A DNA stretch of 64,000 nucleotides from Silicimonas sp. (lineage in GTDB: Bacteria > Pseudomonadota > Alphaproteobacteria > Rhodobacterales > Rhodobacteraceae): positions 186,001 through 250,000 of the forward strand of contig JAJDUZ010000027.1 of assembly GCA_022826385.1 (NCBI GenBank). Reading direction: 5' to 3'. This document shows, one piece after another, positions 26,169-35,572 of the stretch. The notes under the pieces are model-generated. The model saw nothing but the letters and a program-made list of their open reading frames with translations. It was not told the origin of the DNA and did not search any database. Each line of letters begins with the position of its first letter. The stretch's first letter is position 1. A program made the translations under genes and the position numbers.

Positions 26169-26207
26169 GCCCCCCAGGATATTTTCGGGCCAATGGAGAC
26201 GGGTCGC

Positions 26208-26606
26208 TTAAAGCCAGTCTCGGAGCATCGGAATGAGCGGGATGTCGGCAGGCGGCATCGGGTAATCGCGCAACTGGTTCGGGCGGACCCATTTGAGCGT
26301 TTGGCCCTCTTTCGACATCGGCGTGCCGTTCCATTTGCGGCACGCGAAGAGCGGCATTAGCAAATGGAAGTCGTCGTAGCTGTGCGAGGCGAAGGTCAGG
26401 GGCGCAAGGCAGCTTTCCCACGTGTCGATGCCAAGCTCTTCCTGCAATTCGCGGATCAGTGCGACTTCCGGCGTCTCGCCCGGTTCGACCTTGCCGCCCG
26501 GAAACTCCCAGAGACCGGCCATCGACTTGCCTTCGGGGCGTTGCGCCAGCAGAACGCGGCCATCCGGGTCAATCAGGGCAACGGCAGAAACAAGGACGGT
26601 CTTCAT
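26208..26606 (-). CDS. mutT: 8-oxo-dGTP diphosphatase (MutT, Nudix)
   Basis: A 132-residue Nudix hydrolase that cleans oxidised guanine nucleotides from the pool. The complete Nudix box is present: GGKVEPGETPEVALIREL followed by QEELGID (about 37-61). VLLAQRPEGKSMAGLWEFPGG just before it is typical of MutT. The start overlaps the argJ stop by 4 bases, so the two are cotranscribed. In many Rhodobacteraceae mutT follows argJ in the same way. Confidence 0.93.
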   Translation of the reverse strand: MKTVLVSAVALIDPDGRVLLAQRPEGKSMAGLWEFPGGKVEPGETPEVALIRELQEELGIDTWESCLAPLTFASHSYDDFHLLMPLFACRKWNGTPMSKEGQTLKWVRPNQLRDYPMPPADIPLIPMLRDWL

Positions 26607-27826
26607 GAGCGGTAGTCGGCGTTGATCGAGATGTATTGCGCGGTCAGATCGCAGGTGAAAACGGTGGCCGCGTCGGACCCAAGGCCGAGATCGACCGAAA
26701 TCGTCACCTCGTCCTGCGTCATATGGGCTGCGGCCTCGGCTTCGACATAGCCTTCGGCGACCTGTCCGTTTTCCGCGACGAGCACATCGCCGAAGCGGAT
26801 CGACAGGCGGTCGCGGTCGGCCTCGGCGCCGGATTTGCCGACGGCCATGACGACGCGACCCCAGTTCGGATCTTCCCCTGCAACGGCGGTTTTCACCAAG
26901 GGCGAATTGGCGATAGACATGGCGACGCGGTGCGCGTCTGCATGCGAGACGGCCCCGGTCACGTTAACGGTCACGAACTTGCTGGCGCCTTCGCCGTCGC
27001 GGACCACTTGTTTGGCAAGGTCGTCCATGACCTGCGTCAGTGCGTGTTCAAAGGACGAAACGCCCGTGACGTCGACGCCCGAGCGACCCGTCGCTGCGAC
27101 GAGAAGGGTGTCCGAGGTCGATGTGTCGCTGTCGACGGTGATGCAGTTGAAGGTGCTGTCGCAGCCTTGGGTGACCATGGATTGCAGTGCATCGAAGCCG
27201 ATCAGCGCGTCGGTGAAGACATAGACCAGCATCGTGGCCATGTCGGGCGCGATCATGCCCGAACCCTTTGCAATCCCTGTAATCGTGACTGTTTTCCCGT
27301 CGATCTCGACCTGTTGGCTTGCGCCCTTGGGATAGGTGTCGGTCGTCATGATCGCTTGTGCGGCGTCAGCGATCGCGTTTGGTTGGAGGGTGTCCGCGAG
27401 CGTTTCGATGACGGCAGTGATGCGGTCATGGGCCAATGGCTCGCCGATCACCCCGGTTGATGCCGTGAAAACACGCGCTTCGGGGATCGACAGGGCCTTG
27501 GCGGTCTCGGATGTGATTGCGCGGACGGCCTCGACCCCCTTGATGCCGGTGAAGGCATTGGAGTTGCCCGAGTTCACAAGAATGGCGGCGCCGCTTTCGG
27601 ATGCGCCGCCAAGCTTTGCCCGGCAATCCAGAACCGGGGCCGAGCGCGTCTTCGAGCGCGTGAACGTCCCGGCAATCACGGTGCCGGGACAAAGCTCGAC
27701 CAGCGTTACATCGGTGCGCCCGGAATAGCGGACACCGGCCTCGACCGCCGCGAAGCGTGCGCCATCAACAACGGGCAGGTTCGGGAACCCGCCTTTCGGC
27801 GCAAGGGGCGAGACCGGCATCGACAT
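26603..27826 (-). CDS. argJ: Bifunctional glutamate N-acetyltransferase / amino-acid acetyltransferase
   Basis: A 407-residue ArgJ that moves acetyl groups from N-acetylornithine to glutamate in the cyclic arginine pathway. The precursor cleaves itself before Thr198 in APDMATMLVYVFTDA, whose Thr becomes the nucleophile. Other landmarks are NSGNSNAFTG, FTASTGVIGE (substrate loop), CITVDSDTSTSDT and AVAGEDPNWGR. The length and cleavage site are standard. It lies 3 bases downstream of the parvulin gene and overlaps mutT. Confidence 0.97.
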   Translation of the reverse strand: MSMPVSPLAPKGGFPNLPVVDGARFAAVEAGVRYSGRTDVTLVELCPGTVIAGTFTRSKTRSAPVLDCRAKLGGASESGAAILVNSGNSNAFTGIKGVEAVRAITSETAKALSIPEARVFTASTGVIGEPLAHDRITAVIETLADTLQPNAIADAAQAIMTTDTYPKGASQQVEIDGKTVTITGIAKGSGMIAPDMATMLVYVFTDALIGFDALQSMVTQGCDSTFNCITVDSDTSTSDTLLVAATGRSGVDVTGVSSFEHALTQVMDDLAKQVVRDGEGASKFVTVNVTGAVSHADAHRVAMSIANSPLVKTAVAGEDPNWGRVVMAVGKSGAEADRDRLSIRFGDVLVAENGQVAEGYVEAEAAAHMTQDEVTISVDLGLGSDAATVFTCDLTAQYISINADYRS

Positions 27827-27829
27827 GTC

Positions 27830-28681
27830 TCAGTTCTCCAGAAGCGACATGTCGTTCAGGATCGCCGGATCGATGTCTTCGACCGTCTTGCGGGTGATGT
27901 CGGCGCCTTCCGTCAGTTCAGCAATACGGGCTTCAATCGCGGCGGCCTGCATGCCTTCCGCCAATTGGGCTTGCACCTGCTCAAGCGGCGGCGCGCCTTT
28001 CAGACGGGTTTCATTCAGAGTGATGACATGCCAGCCGAACTGAGTCTGGACCGGTGCGGAGACTGCGCCGACTTCAAGTGCAATCACCGCTTCCTCGAAC
28101 GGGGGCACCATGGCGCCCTTGCCGAACCAGCCCAGTTCACCACCACGCGGGCCGGACGGGCCGGTGGATTTCTCCATGGCCAGTTCCGCGAAATCTGCGC
28201 CGCCTTCGAGTTCGGTGACCAGAGCCTGTGCTTCTTCCTCGGTTTCCACGAGGATGTGCGAGGCGTTGTACTCGGTTTCCGGCTCGACATTGCCGTATTG
28301 CTCTTCATAGGCCGCTTGAATGGCCTCGTCGGTCATGGCGGCTTCGATGACACCGCGGATTGCCTCGGCGGCCTTCAGGGCGCGTTCCTCGTTGTCGAGC
28401 GTCAGTTGCGAGGCGCTGGACAAGCTTTCGACGTTCTCGCCCAGCAGGGTCTGTTGCACCAGTTGGTCGAGAATGCCGTCAAACAGCACGTTGGGCGGCA
28501 GTTGCTGGTACTGCTGGGGCAGGCGCTGGCGCAGAACCAACATGTGACCCAGCGTGATGTCCGTGCCGTTGACGGTAGCGACGACTGTATCGGCGGTCGC
28601 GTGGCCCTCGGCCATCACCTGCCCCGGCAGGGCAAAACATATCGTCGCGGCAGCAATCGACATTGCGGATTTGAAAGTCAT
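27830..28681 (-). CDS. Periplasmic parvulin-type peptidyl-prolyl isomerase
   Basis: A 283-residue exported foldase. The start ATG 28681 has GAGAGGTAAAG upstream and gives a signal peptide (MTFKSAMSIAAATICFALPG, cleavage near VMA). A SurA/PrsA-like N-terminal helical region (about 40-130) is followed by the parvulin domain (about 135-230) with ASHILVETEEEAQALVTEL, FAELAMEKSTGPSGPRGGEL, GWFGKGAMVPPFEEAV and TQFGWHVITL. It probably helps fold secreted or outer-membrane proteins, consistent with its divergent partner secA. Confidence 0.93.
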   Translation of the reverse strand: MTFKSAMSIAAATICFALPGQVMAEGHATADTVVATVNGTDITLGHMLVLRQRLPQQYQQLPPNVLFDGILDQLVQQTLLGENVESLSSASQLTLDNEERALKAAEAIRGVIEAAMTDEAIQAAYEEQYGNVEPETEYNASHILVETEEEAQALVTELEGGADFAELAMEKSTGPSGPRGGELGWFGKGAMVPPFEEAVIALEVGAVSAPVQTQFGWHVITLNETRLKGAPPLEQVQAQLAEGMQAAAIEARIAELTEGADITRKTVEDIDPAILNDMSLLEN

Positions 28682-28719
28682 TTCTTTACCTCTCTCGATG
28701 CCGCGTTTTCCTGGCGACG

Positions 28720-28748
28720 TTGACACTGTGGAACCCGCCCCTTACATC
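28720..28748 (+). promoter_or_regulatory. Candidate sigma-70 promoter of secA
   Basis: A perfect TTGACA (28720-28725) and TACATC (28743-28748) are separated by 17 bases in the divergent space between the parvulin gene and secA. The -10 box is weak. Confidence 0.4.
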
Positions 28749-28860
28749 GCAAACGATGGTAAGGCGGAGACCCGTTTTGCCCTTCTATGGCGGGCCAGAG
28801 GCACGGGCAAGCGCATCCCCTCACACAACCGCGTCAGACATGCGCAAGAAGGCTATTTGA

Positions 28861-31557
28861 ATGCTCGGATTCGGTGCGATCGCGAAGAAGGTTTTCGGCA
28901 CGACCAATGACCGCCAGGTCAAGGCGCTGCAACCGCTTGTCGACAAGATCAATGCGTTGGAGCCCGAATTCGAGGCATTGTCCGACGAAGGGCTGATTGC
29001 CAAAACGGAGGAGTTCAAGTCGCGGATCGCCAATGGCGAGACGTTGGACAATCTTCTGCCGGAAGCCTTTGCGAACTGTCGCGAAGGGGCGAAGCGCGCC
29101 TTGGGCTTGCGGGCGTTCGACGTGCAGCTGATCGGCGGTATTTTCCTGCATCGGGGCAACATCGCCGAAATGAAGACCGGGGAAGGCAAGACACTGGTCG
29201 CCACGTTCCCGGCCTATCTGAACGCGCTGACGGGCGGCAATGTGCATATCGTCACCGTCAACGACTATCTGGCCAAGCGGGATTCCAGCTGGATGGGCAA
29301 GGTTTATGGCCAGTTGGGGCTGACCACTGGCGTTGTCTATCCGGGGCAGATGGAAGACGAAAAGCGCGAGGCCTATGCCTGCGACATCACCTATGCCACC
29401 AACAACGAGCTTGGGTTCGACTATCTGCGCGACAATATGAAGGCGACGCTGGAAGACATGGCCCAGCGGGGGCATTTCTTTGCCATCGTTGACGAGGTGG
29501 ACTCGATCTTGATCGACGAAGCGCGGACGCCTCTCATCATTTCGGGTCCGTCGCAGGACCGGTCCGAGCTTTATATCACTATCGACAAGCTGATCCCCGA
29601 GGTGCAGGACGAGCATTTCTCGCTGGATGAGAAGACGCGGAACGTGACCTATACCGACGAGGGCAACGAGTTCCTTGAGGAGCGTCTGCTGGAAGCCGGT
29701 TTGCTGCCGGAAGGTCAGACACTTTACGATCCGGAATCGACCACGATCGTGCATCATGTGAACCAGGGCCTTCGGGCGCACAAGCTGTTCTCGCGCGACA
29801 AGGATTACATCGTTCGGAACAACGAGGTTGTGCTGATCGACGAGTTTACCGGCCGCATGATGGCGGGCCGCCGTTTGTCGGATGGTTTGCATCAGGCCAT
29901 CGAAGCCAAGGAAGGCGTCCCGATTCAGCCCGAGAACGTGACTTTGGCGTCGGTGACCTTCCAGAACTATTTCCGCCTGTATGACAAGCTTGCGGGCATG
30001 ACCGGCACCGCTTCGACCGAAGCCGAGGAATTCCAGGAGATCTATGGCCTTGGCGTGATGGAGATCCCGACCAACAAGCCAATTGCGCGCGAGGATCAGG
30101 ACGACCAGATCTATCGCACTGCAGCCGAGAAGTTCGGCGGTATCGTCGAAGAAATCCGGGAAGCCAACAAGAAGGGTCAGCCGGTTCTGGTCGGCACCAC
30201 CTCGATCGAGCGTTCGGAATCGCTCTCCGAGATGCTGACCAAGGAAAACATCCCGCACAAGGTTCTGAACGCCCGTCATCACGAGCAGGAAGCCCAGATC
30301 GTTGCAGATGCCGGCAAGCTTGGGGCGGTGACCATTGCCACCAACATGGCGGGCCGCGGCACCGACATTCAGTTGGGCGGCAATGTCGAGATGCGGGTGC
30401 TTGAGGCGCTGGCCGCCGATCCCGAGGCCGATCCCGACGAGGTGCGCTCGAAGATCGAAGCCGAGGTTGCCGAGGACAAGGAAAAGGTGCTGGCCGCCGG
30501 TGGCCTGTTCGTTCTGGGAACGGAACGTCACGAAAGCCGCCGGATCGACAACCAGCTGCGCGGTCGTTCGGGCCGTCAAGGGGATCCCGGGCGTTCGGCC
30601 TTCTTCCTGAGCCTTGAAGACGACCTGATGCGGATCTTCGGGTCCGAGCGTCTGGACAGTGTTCTGTCGAAGTTGGGCATGCAGGAAGGCGAGGCGATCC
30701 AGCACCCTTGGGTCAACAAGTCGCTGGAACGCGCGCAGGCCAAGGTCGAGGGGCGCAACTTCGATATCCGGAAGCAGCTTCTGAAGATGGATGACGTGAT
30801 GAATGACCAGCGAAAGGTCATCTTCGGTCAGCGCTTGGAAGTGATGGAGTCGGACGAGGTCGAAGAAGTGGTGCAGGACATGCGCCATGAGGTGATCGAC
30901 GATATGGTCGATCTCTATATCCCGCCGAAATCCTATGCAGATCAATGGGATACAGAAGGCTTGAAGGCCGCGGTCGAACAGAAGCTTGGCGTGTCGCTGC
31001 CCATCGTAGAATGGGGTGACGAAGAAGGCGTCGACGATCAGGACATTCGCGAACGGCTGTACGAGAAAACTGACGAGTTCATGCAGGCCAAGTCGGACAC
31101 CTTCGGCGGCGAAGCCATGCGCTCGATCGAGAAGCAACTGCTGTTGCAGACCATGGATGCCAAGTGGCGCGAGCATATCCTGACGTTGGAACATCTGCGC
31201 TCGGTCGTCGGGTTCCGGGCCTATGCGCAGCGCGATCCGGTCAATGAATACAAGTCCGAGGCCTTCGCCTTGTTCGAAAGCCTGTTGAACGGTTTGCGCG
31301 AAGACGTGACCGAGAAACTGGCTCATATCCGTCCGCTGACGGAAGAGGAACAACAGGCGATGATCGAACAGGCAGCTGCTCAGCAGCAGATGGCCGTTGC
31401 CGCTGCCGCCGAGGCGGCTTTGCCGGAACCGACGGACGAGGCATTGGCTGCCGGGTTCGACCCCAACGATCGCAACACGTGGGGCAATCCCGGGCGGAAC
31501 GACCTGTGTCCCTGCGGTTCGGGCAAAAAGTTCAAGCATTGCCACGGCGCCCTGTGA
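28861..31557 (+). CDS. secA: Preprotein translocase ATPase SecA
   Basis: An 898-residue motor that drives unfolded preproteins through SecYEG. Walker A is [20 protein letters not shown] (about 99), DEVD box [16 protein letters not shown] near 212, helicase motif [10 protein letters not shown] and [16 protein letters not shown] in NBD2. The C-terminus carries the SecB- and zinc-binding motif [14 protein letters not shown]. An Ala/Glu-rich linker precedes it. AGAAGG lies before ATG 28861. It is divergent from the parvulin gene. Confidence 0.98.
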   Translation: MLGFGAIAKKVFGTTNDRQVKALQPLVDKINALEPEFEALSDEGLIAKTEEFKSRIANGETLDNLLPEAFANCREGAKRALGLRAFDVQLIGGIFLHRGNIAEMKTGEGKTLVATFPAYLNALTGGNVHIVTVNDYLAKRDSSWMGKVYGQLGLTTGVVYPGQMEDEKREAYACDITYATNNELGFDYLRDNMKATLEDMAQRGHFFAIVDEVDSILIDEARTPLIISGPSQDRSELYITIDKLIPEVQDEHFSLDEKTRNVTYTDEGNEFLEERLLEAGLLPEGQTLYDPESTTIVHHVNQGLRAHKLFSRDKDYIVRNNEVVLIDEFTGRMMAGRRLSDGLHQAIEAKEGVPIQPENVTLASVTFQNYFRLYDKLAGMTGTASTEAEEFQEIYGLGVMEIPTNKPIAREDQDDQIYRTAAEKFGGIVEEIREANKKGQPVLVGTTSIERSESLSEMLTKENIPHKVLNARHHEQEAQIVADAGKLGAVTIATNMAGRGTDIQLGGNVEMRVLEALAADPEADPDEVRSKIEAEVAEDKEKVLAAGGLFVLGTERHESRRIDNQLRGRSGRQGDPGRSAFFLSLEDDLMRIFGSERLDSVLSKLGMQEGEAIQHPWVNKSLERAQAKVEGRNFDIRKQLLKMDDVMNDQRKVIFGQRLEVMESDEVEEVVQDMRHEVIDDMVDLYIPPKSYADQWDTEGLKAAVEQKLGVSLPIVEWGDEEGVDDQDIRERLYEKTDEFMQAKSDTFGGEAMRSIEKQLLLQTMDAKWREHILTLEHLRSVVGFRAYAQRDPVNEYKSEAFALFESLLNGLREDVTEKLAHIRPLTEEEQQAMIEQAAAQQQMAVAAAAEAALPEPTDEALAAGFDPNDRNTWGNPGRNDLCPCGSGKKFKHCHGAL

Positions 31558-31678
31558 CGCAATCGACTCACACGGGGAAAATCTGAAGGCGCACTCTCGG
31601 CCCCTGGTAACTCTTTGGCTACCATAATCCGCAAGACTGGACCTGCCACCAAAGAGCAGGCCGGACGGAGGCTGGGTA

Positions 31679-32536
31679 ATGAAGAACTATGTGACGCCGA
31701 GTGTACGGCGTTGGGTGCTGATCTTTTCAACATTCGGATTGGCGTTTCTGTCAGGTCACCTGATGCAATCGTCACGCGGCGAAGCCCCCGAGCGTCCACT
31801 GGTTGCCAAGGCGATCAATGTGCCGGCGTCGCCCGCAATTGCGGTGGCGTTGTCTGACCCACCCGTGATGCGAGACCGCATTCTCGACACCCGCGCCACG
31901 CGCAAAGGCAGCTGCCGTCCTGATTTGCAGCTGACCAGAACACCTGACGCCGCCATTCATGTAACCCTGACGGCGCCGTGCCATGCATCGACGCCGATCT
32001 CGGTACGCGTGAACGAACTGGCCGCAACCGATGCAACCGATGCACGGGGGCACTATGACATTCGGCTGCCGTTCATTGCCGACCGGGTGACCGTCTCGCT
32101 TGGCTTCAAAGACCATGTTCTGACCCAGACGATCTCGAACGACGACCTGCCCGAACAGCAGCATGTCATCCTTGCTTGGCATGGTCCGGAAACCTTCCGC
32201 ATTCGGGCTGATATGGTTGGCGCGGATGACCAGTCGGCGAACGAAGTCGTGACCGGCAACTTCGTGCGCGTCGGGCAGAAAGGCGGGGCAGCGTTCGAGA
32301 TATTCTCGCTGCCCGTCGACACGTCATTCTCGGCCGGCGTCGTTCGTCTTTCCGTCGACGCCACTGTGACCGAGGCGAACTGCGGCGCGCCGGTTTCGAC
32401 AGTGGCGTATCAATCGGGGTATCTTGGTGGACTGCGTCCGACAGAAATCGCCTATACGATGCCCGACTGCGACCGCGTGGGCGAGGTTGTAAGCTTGCAA
32501 AACCTGTTCCGCGACATGAGACTGGCCGCACGCTGA
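31679..32536 (+). CDS. Membrane-anchored protein of unknown function
   Basis: A 285-residue protein I do not recognise. Residues about 12-30 (WVLIFSTFGLAFLSGHLM) form one N-terminal membrane anchor or uncleaved signal. The rest should be periplasmic and is rich in beta-type sequence: AAIHVTLTAPCHASTPISVR resembles a carbohydrate- or translocated-domain strand pattern, and Cys residues near 80, 100, 247 and 266 might pair. GGAGG lies 8 bases before the ATG. It is followed after 19 bases by the PstS/OmpA fusion, so the two probably act together at the envelope. It lacks known catalytic motifs. Confidence 0.75.
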   Translation: MKNYVTPSVRRWVLIFSTFGLAFLSGHLMQSSRGEAPERPLVAKAINVPASPAIAVALSDPPVMRDRILDTRATRKGSCRPDLQLTRTPDAAIHVTLTAPCHASTPISVRVNELAATDATDARGHYDIRLPFIADRVTVSLGFKDHVLTQTISNDDLPEQQHVILAWHGPETFRIRADMVGADDQSANEVVTGNFVRVGQKGGAAFEIFSLPVDTSFSAGVVRLSVDATVTEANCGAPVSTVAYQSGYLGGLRPTEIAYTMPDCDRVGEVVSLQNLFRDMRLAAR

Positions 32537-32555
32537 CCGACCACGCTGCTGCCCA

Positions 32556-34046
32556 ATGCTGAACCGTTTGATCGCTGTTTTCGCACTGTTCTGTGCGAGC
32601 CCGACCTTGGCCGGACCCGTCCAGCTTGTGAACGAGGCGGGCCAACCGGTTCTGGAAGGCACCCTTCTGTCGCGCGAGGGCGAGTTGTTTCGCCTCGAGA
32701 CGGAACACGGTCCGGTCACGATCGACGCCGGGTATTTGCGGTGCAGCGGTGTTGGCTGCCCTGATCCTGCCGACCTGACGGCGCGCGTGGCTGTTGGGGG
32801 AACGCCGGACCTTGTACACCGGTTGCTTCCTGCGCTGCTTGAAGGGTTTGCAGATCACCGTGGACTCGTTCTTGGCCGAACCTTCATCGATGATGACCGC
32901 GTTTCGTGGGAGCTTCGTGAGACCGAAAGTGACAGGCTGCTTGCAGTTTTCGATGCACAAGCAATGGCTGATAACAAGGTCGCTTCCGCTTTGCTGTCCG
33001 ACGAGATCGGCTTGGGGCTGGGATACACCGAGGCAAACGTGCCGGTTCGGCAATCGGTGGTCGCGTTGGATGCCCTTGTGCCAGCCGTTTCTTCGGACAA
33101 CAGCCGCGCGATGGTGACGCTGGACCAGTTGAACGGTCTATTGAACGGTCGCATGGCCAGTTGGCGCGTGCTCGGTGGCCCCGATGTTCCAGTCGAAGTG
33201 CATATGCTTGATGGCTGGAACCTGAGCTCGCAGAAGTTCGGCTCGATCCGAAACAGAGAGGGTGCAACCCGGCACACGGATCCGTCCGATCTCGCCGACA
33301 GCGTTGCAAGTGATCCGGGGGCATTGGGACTGCTGCCATATTCTTCAATCGGGAATGCCGTGCCACTGGTTGTCAGCGGGGCTTGCGGGCTTGCGACACC
33401 TGCCACCCGCGACACGATCCGCGCCGAGGATTATCCAGCGACACATCCGTTGTTCCTGCAACGGGTCGGCGCGCGGCAACACAAGATCATACGCGACTTC
33501 ATCGCGTTCTCGCGGTCGCCCGATGCGCAGATGGCCATTCGTGCGGCGGGGTTCGTCGATCAGGCGATTGGACAGATCGGGTTCGAGCGGCAAGGGGATC
33601 GCATCGCGAATGCCGTTTTGTCTGCCGGCGAAGATCGCGAGAGCGTGGCGGAGGTGCGCGACATGATCGGCACCTTGTTGAACGGCTCACGTCTGACCCT
33701 AACTTTCCGGTTCCGTGATGGGTCAAGCGACCTTGATCCGCAATCGGTCTCGAACATTCAGCGTTTGGCAGATGCCATTTCCGAAGGTGCGTTCGATGGA
33801 AATGATGTGCTGTTCGTCGGGTTCTCGGACGGCGCTGGCCCCGCACAAGCGAACCTCCAGCTGTCCGAACGCCGCGCCCGATCGGTGCGCCGCGCTGTCG
33901 CTGCACGCTCGGCACTGGGTGCGACCGAACTGCGCGTTGCCGCATTCGGAGAGCTGATGCCGATGGCATGTGACGACACGCCATGGGGCGGGCAGGTCAA
34001 TCGCCGGGTCGAGGTCTGGATCACTCCGTCAGAGGTAACCCGCTGA
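32556..34046 (+). CDS. Periplasmic phosphate-binding-like/OmpA fusion protein
   Basis: A 496-residue exported protein (signal MLNRLIAVFALFCASPTLAG). Residues about 75-345 resemble a PstS-like type II binding-protein domain: VGGTPDLVHRLLPALLEGFA near the start, LDALVPAVSSDN, LDQLNGLLNGRMASWRVLGG and DPGALGLLPYSSIGNAVPL. Residues about 375-490 form an OmpA C-terminal domain, LTFRFRDGSSDLDPQSVSNI and LSERRARSVRRAV, which normally binds peptidoglycan. Such a fusion would sense or sequester a ligand while tethered to the wall. No phosphate transporter genes are adjacent. It overlaps radC convergently by 18 bases. Confidence 0.85.
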   Translation: MLNRLIAVFALFCASPTLAGPVQLVNEAGQPVLEGTLLSREGELFRLETEHGPVTIDAGYLRCSGVGCPDPADLTARVAVGGTPDLVHRLLPALLEGFADHRGLVLGRTFIDDDRVSWELRETESDRLLAVFDAQAMADNKVASALLSDEIGLGLGYTEANVPVRQSVVALDALVPAVSSDNSRAMVTLDQLNGLLNGRMASWRVLGGPDVPVEVHMLDGWNLSSQKFGSIRNREGATRHTDPSDLADSVASDPGALGLLPYSSIGNAVPLVVSGACGLATPATRDTIRAEDYPATHPLFLQRVGARQHKIIRDFIAFSRSPDAQMAIRAAGFVDQAIGQIGFERQGDRIANAVLSAGEDRESVAEVRDMIGTLLNGSRLTLTFRFRDGSSDLDPQSVSNIQRLADAISEGAFDGNDVLFVGFSDGAGPAQANLQLSERRARSVRRAVAARSALGATELRVAAFGELMPMACDDTPWGGQVNRRVEVWITPSEVTR

Positions 34047-34778
34047 TCTGAAGGAGAATTCGTCTGCAGCGCCAATGATAAGATGATCGTGCAACGTCAC
34101 CGAAAGCGCTTTTGCCGCTGCGTCGATCTGATGGGTAACCGCGATATCGGCGTCGGAAGGTGTCGGGTCGCCTGACGGGTGGTTGTGCACAAGAATCAAC
34201 GCCGAGGCGTTCAGTTCCAAGGCCCGCTTCAAGACCTCGCGCGGATAGACCGGCACGTGATCGACCGTTCCCTTTGCTTGTGGTTCGTCGGCGATCAGCA
34301 TGTTTTTCCGGTCAAGAAACAGGATACGAAACTGTTCGGTTTCCCGTCGGGACATGGTCGTTCTGCAATAGGCGACCAACTCGGCCCAGCTTGAGATTCG
34401 GTCACGCTCAAGTACGCGCGCTTGGGCCAAGCGGTGGGCGGCGGCTTCGACGATGCGCAGTTCGGTAACGACCGCATCCCCGATCCCCGGCACTTCGTTC
34501 AATCGTTCGGACGGGGCGGACAGCACGCCGCTGAAATCCGAGAACGTATCCAGCAAAGCGCGGGCCAGCGGTTTCACATCCTGCCGGGGGATGGCGCGGA
34601 ACAGAACGAGTTCCAGCAACTCGTAATCCGCCACCGCCGCGCTGCCCCCGGCCAGGAAGCGTTCGCGGAGTCGTTTACGGTGATCCTTGAGATAGGACGG
34701 GGCTTTCTGCCCCTTCCCCGCGAACAAAGGTAACTGCGCCTCGTCAAAGGCATACTGGTCCGACATGAGCCGGACCAT
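34029..34778 (-). CDS. radC: RadC-family JAB-domain protein
   Basis: A 249-residue protein of the RadC family. An N-terminal helix-hairpin-helix-like part (LYELLELVLFRAIPRQDVKP, NEVPGIGDAVVTELR) leads to a JAMM metalloprotease-like domain with LILVHNHPSGDPTPSDADI. The His and Asp ligands of the zinc site are intact. RadC was named for DNA repair, but its biochemical role remains unclear. MSDQYAF, 12 bases later, is an alternative start. Confidence 0.92.
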   Translation of the reverse strand: MVRLMSDQYAFDEAQLPLFAGKGQKAPSYLKDHRKRLRERFLAGGSAAVADYELLELVLFRAIPRQDVKPLARALLDTFSDFSGVLSAPSERLNEVPGIGDAVVTELRIVEAAAHRLAQARVLERDRISSWAELVAYCRTTMSRRETEQFRILFLDRKNMLIADEPQAKGTVDHVPVYPREVLKRALELNASALILVHNHPSGDPTPSDADIAVTHQIDAAAKALSVTLHDHLIIGAADEFSFRSAGYL

Positions 34779-34801
34779 TCAATATCGAGGTTAATTGGCC
34801 G

Positions 34802-35416
34802 TTAAGCCGAGGCGAACCGTATCTGAATTTTGCGCGCACCGGGGAAATGCTCGGCGCAGGTTTCAGTCGGCATCTCGAAGTAGCCGCCATGGGCGTCGCG
34901 GAAGTCGAACGTCACCAGCTTGGGCAGGGTCTTGCGGGTGTCCTCCAGCATGCCCGTGGGCAGCGAGACGGCGTTTCGACCCTTCGCCAGAGGCGTCTTG
35001 ACGAAATACGTCAGGTTGCGGCCCTTCCGATAAATCGCCGAGGGCACGTGGCCGGTGAAGTTGCCTTCATACTCGTCCAAATGCGCTTCGCATTCCAACA
35101 TCGTGGTGGCGTCGAATTCTTCCTCGGTGGCTTGCAGCGCCGGGCGCGACACGCGCCGCGGTGCGACCGGTTCGTTTGCGACCTCTTCTTCGGCCGGAGC
35201 CTCGGTGATGCCAAACTCGTCGGCGTGTTCGCAGATAAAGCGATAGGCTTCGGTGATGCGAGCGAACTCGTTGCCGCATTCGGGGTGTTGATCAGGGTGT
35301 TTCTTGAACGCCAGCATGCGATACGCAGCGCGGATTTCGTTCTTGGTTGCTTCGGTCGACACACCCAGGGTTTCAAAAGCCTGAGTCTTTGAAGCCAGTC
35401 GATCAATCGGGGACAT
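34802..35416 (-). CDS. J-domain protein (small DnaJ-like co-chaperone)
   Basis: A 204-residue protein with a J-domain at residues about 12-70 (FETLGVSTEATKNEIRAAYR) and the HPD triad at 40-42 in FKKHPDQHPECG. The remaining C-terminal part has no zinc fingers or Gly/Phe region and carries CEAHLDEYEGNFTGHVPSAI and KLVTFDFRDAHGGYFEMP; I do not recognise it. It should recruit DnaK, whose gene lies nearby, to a specific client. ATG 35416 is chosen over an upstream reading that lacks conserved features. Confidence 0.88.
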   Translation of the reverse strand: MSPIDRLASKTQAFETLGVSTEATKNEIRAAYRMLAFKKHPDQHPECGNEFARITEAYRFICEHADEFGITEAPAEEEVANEPVAPRRVSRPALQATEEEFDATTMLECEAHLDEYEGNFTGHVPSAIYRKGRNLTYFVKTPLAKGRNAVSLPTGMLEDTRKTLPKLVTFDFRDAHGGYFEMPTETCAEHFPGARKIQIRFASA

Positions 35417-35516
35417 GGGGCGATACTCGTTACTGGTAAACTTATTACACCCATAATTTGGACCATGTTTTGCCCCAATTCGCAAAGATTAGGGACAGAA
35501 GAAGGCAAATTGAACA

Positions 35517-35547
35517 ACGCCCGCCGGCAATTCATGCGGGCGGGCGT
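35517..35547 (-). terminator. Probable terminator of the dnaK-dnaJ operon
   Basis: ACGCCCGCC (35517-35525) and GGCGGGCGT (35539-35547) make a perfect 9-base-pair stem. In the leftward direction a T-rich stretch (TTGTTCAATTT) follows. It is 26 bases beyond the dnaJ stop. Confidence 0.6.
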
Positions 35548-35572
35548 GACTGTCACCAAATGGGGAACAGTT

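Noticed and set aside
28834-31545. 903-codon open frame antisense to secA
   Set aside because: It mirrors secA codon bias; secA on the plus strand has every family motif. No sign of real antisense coding.
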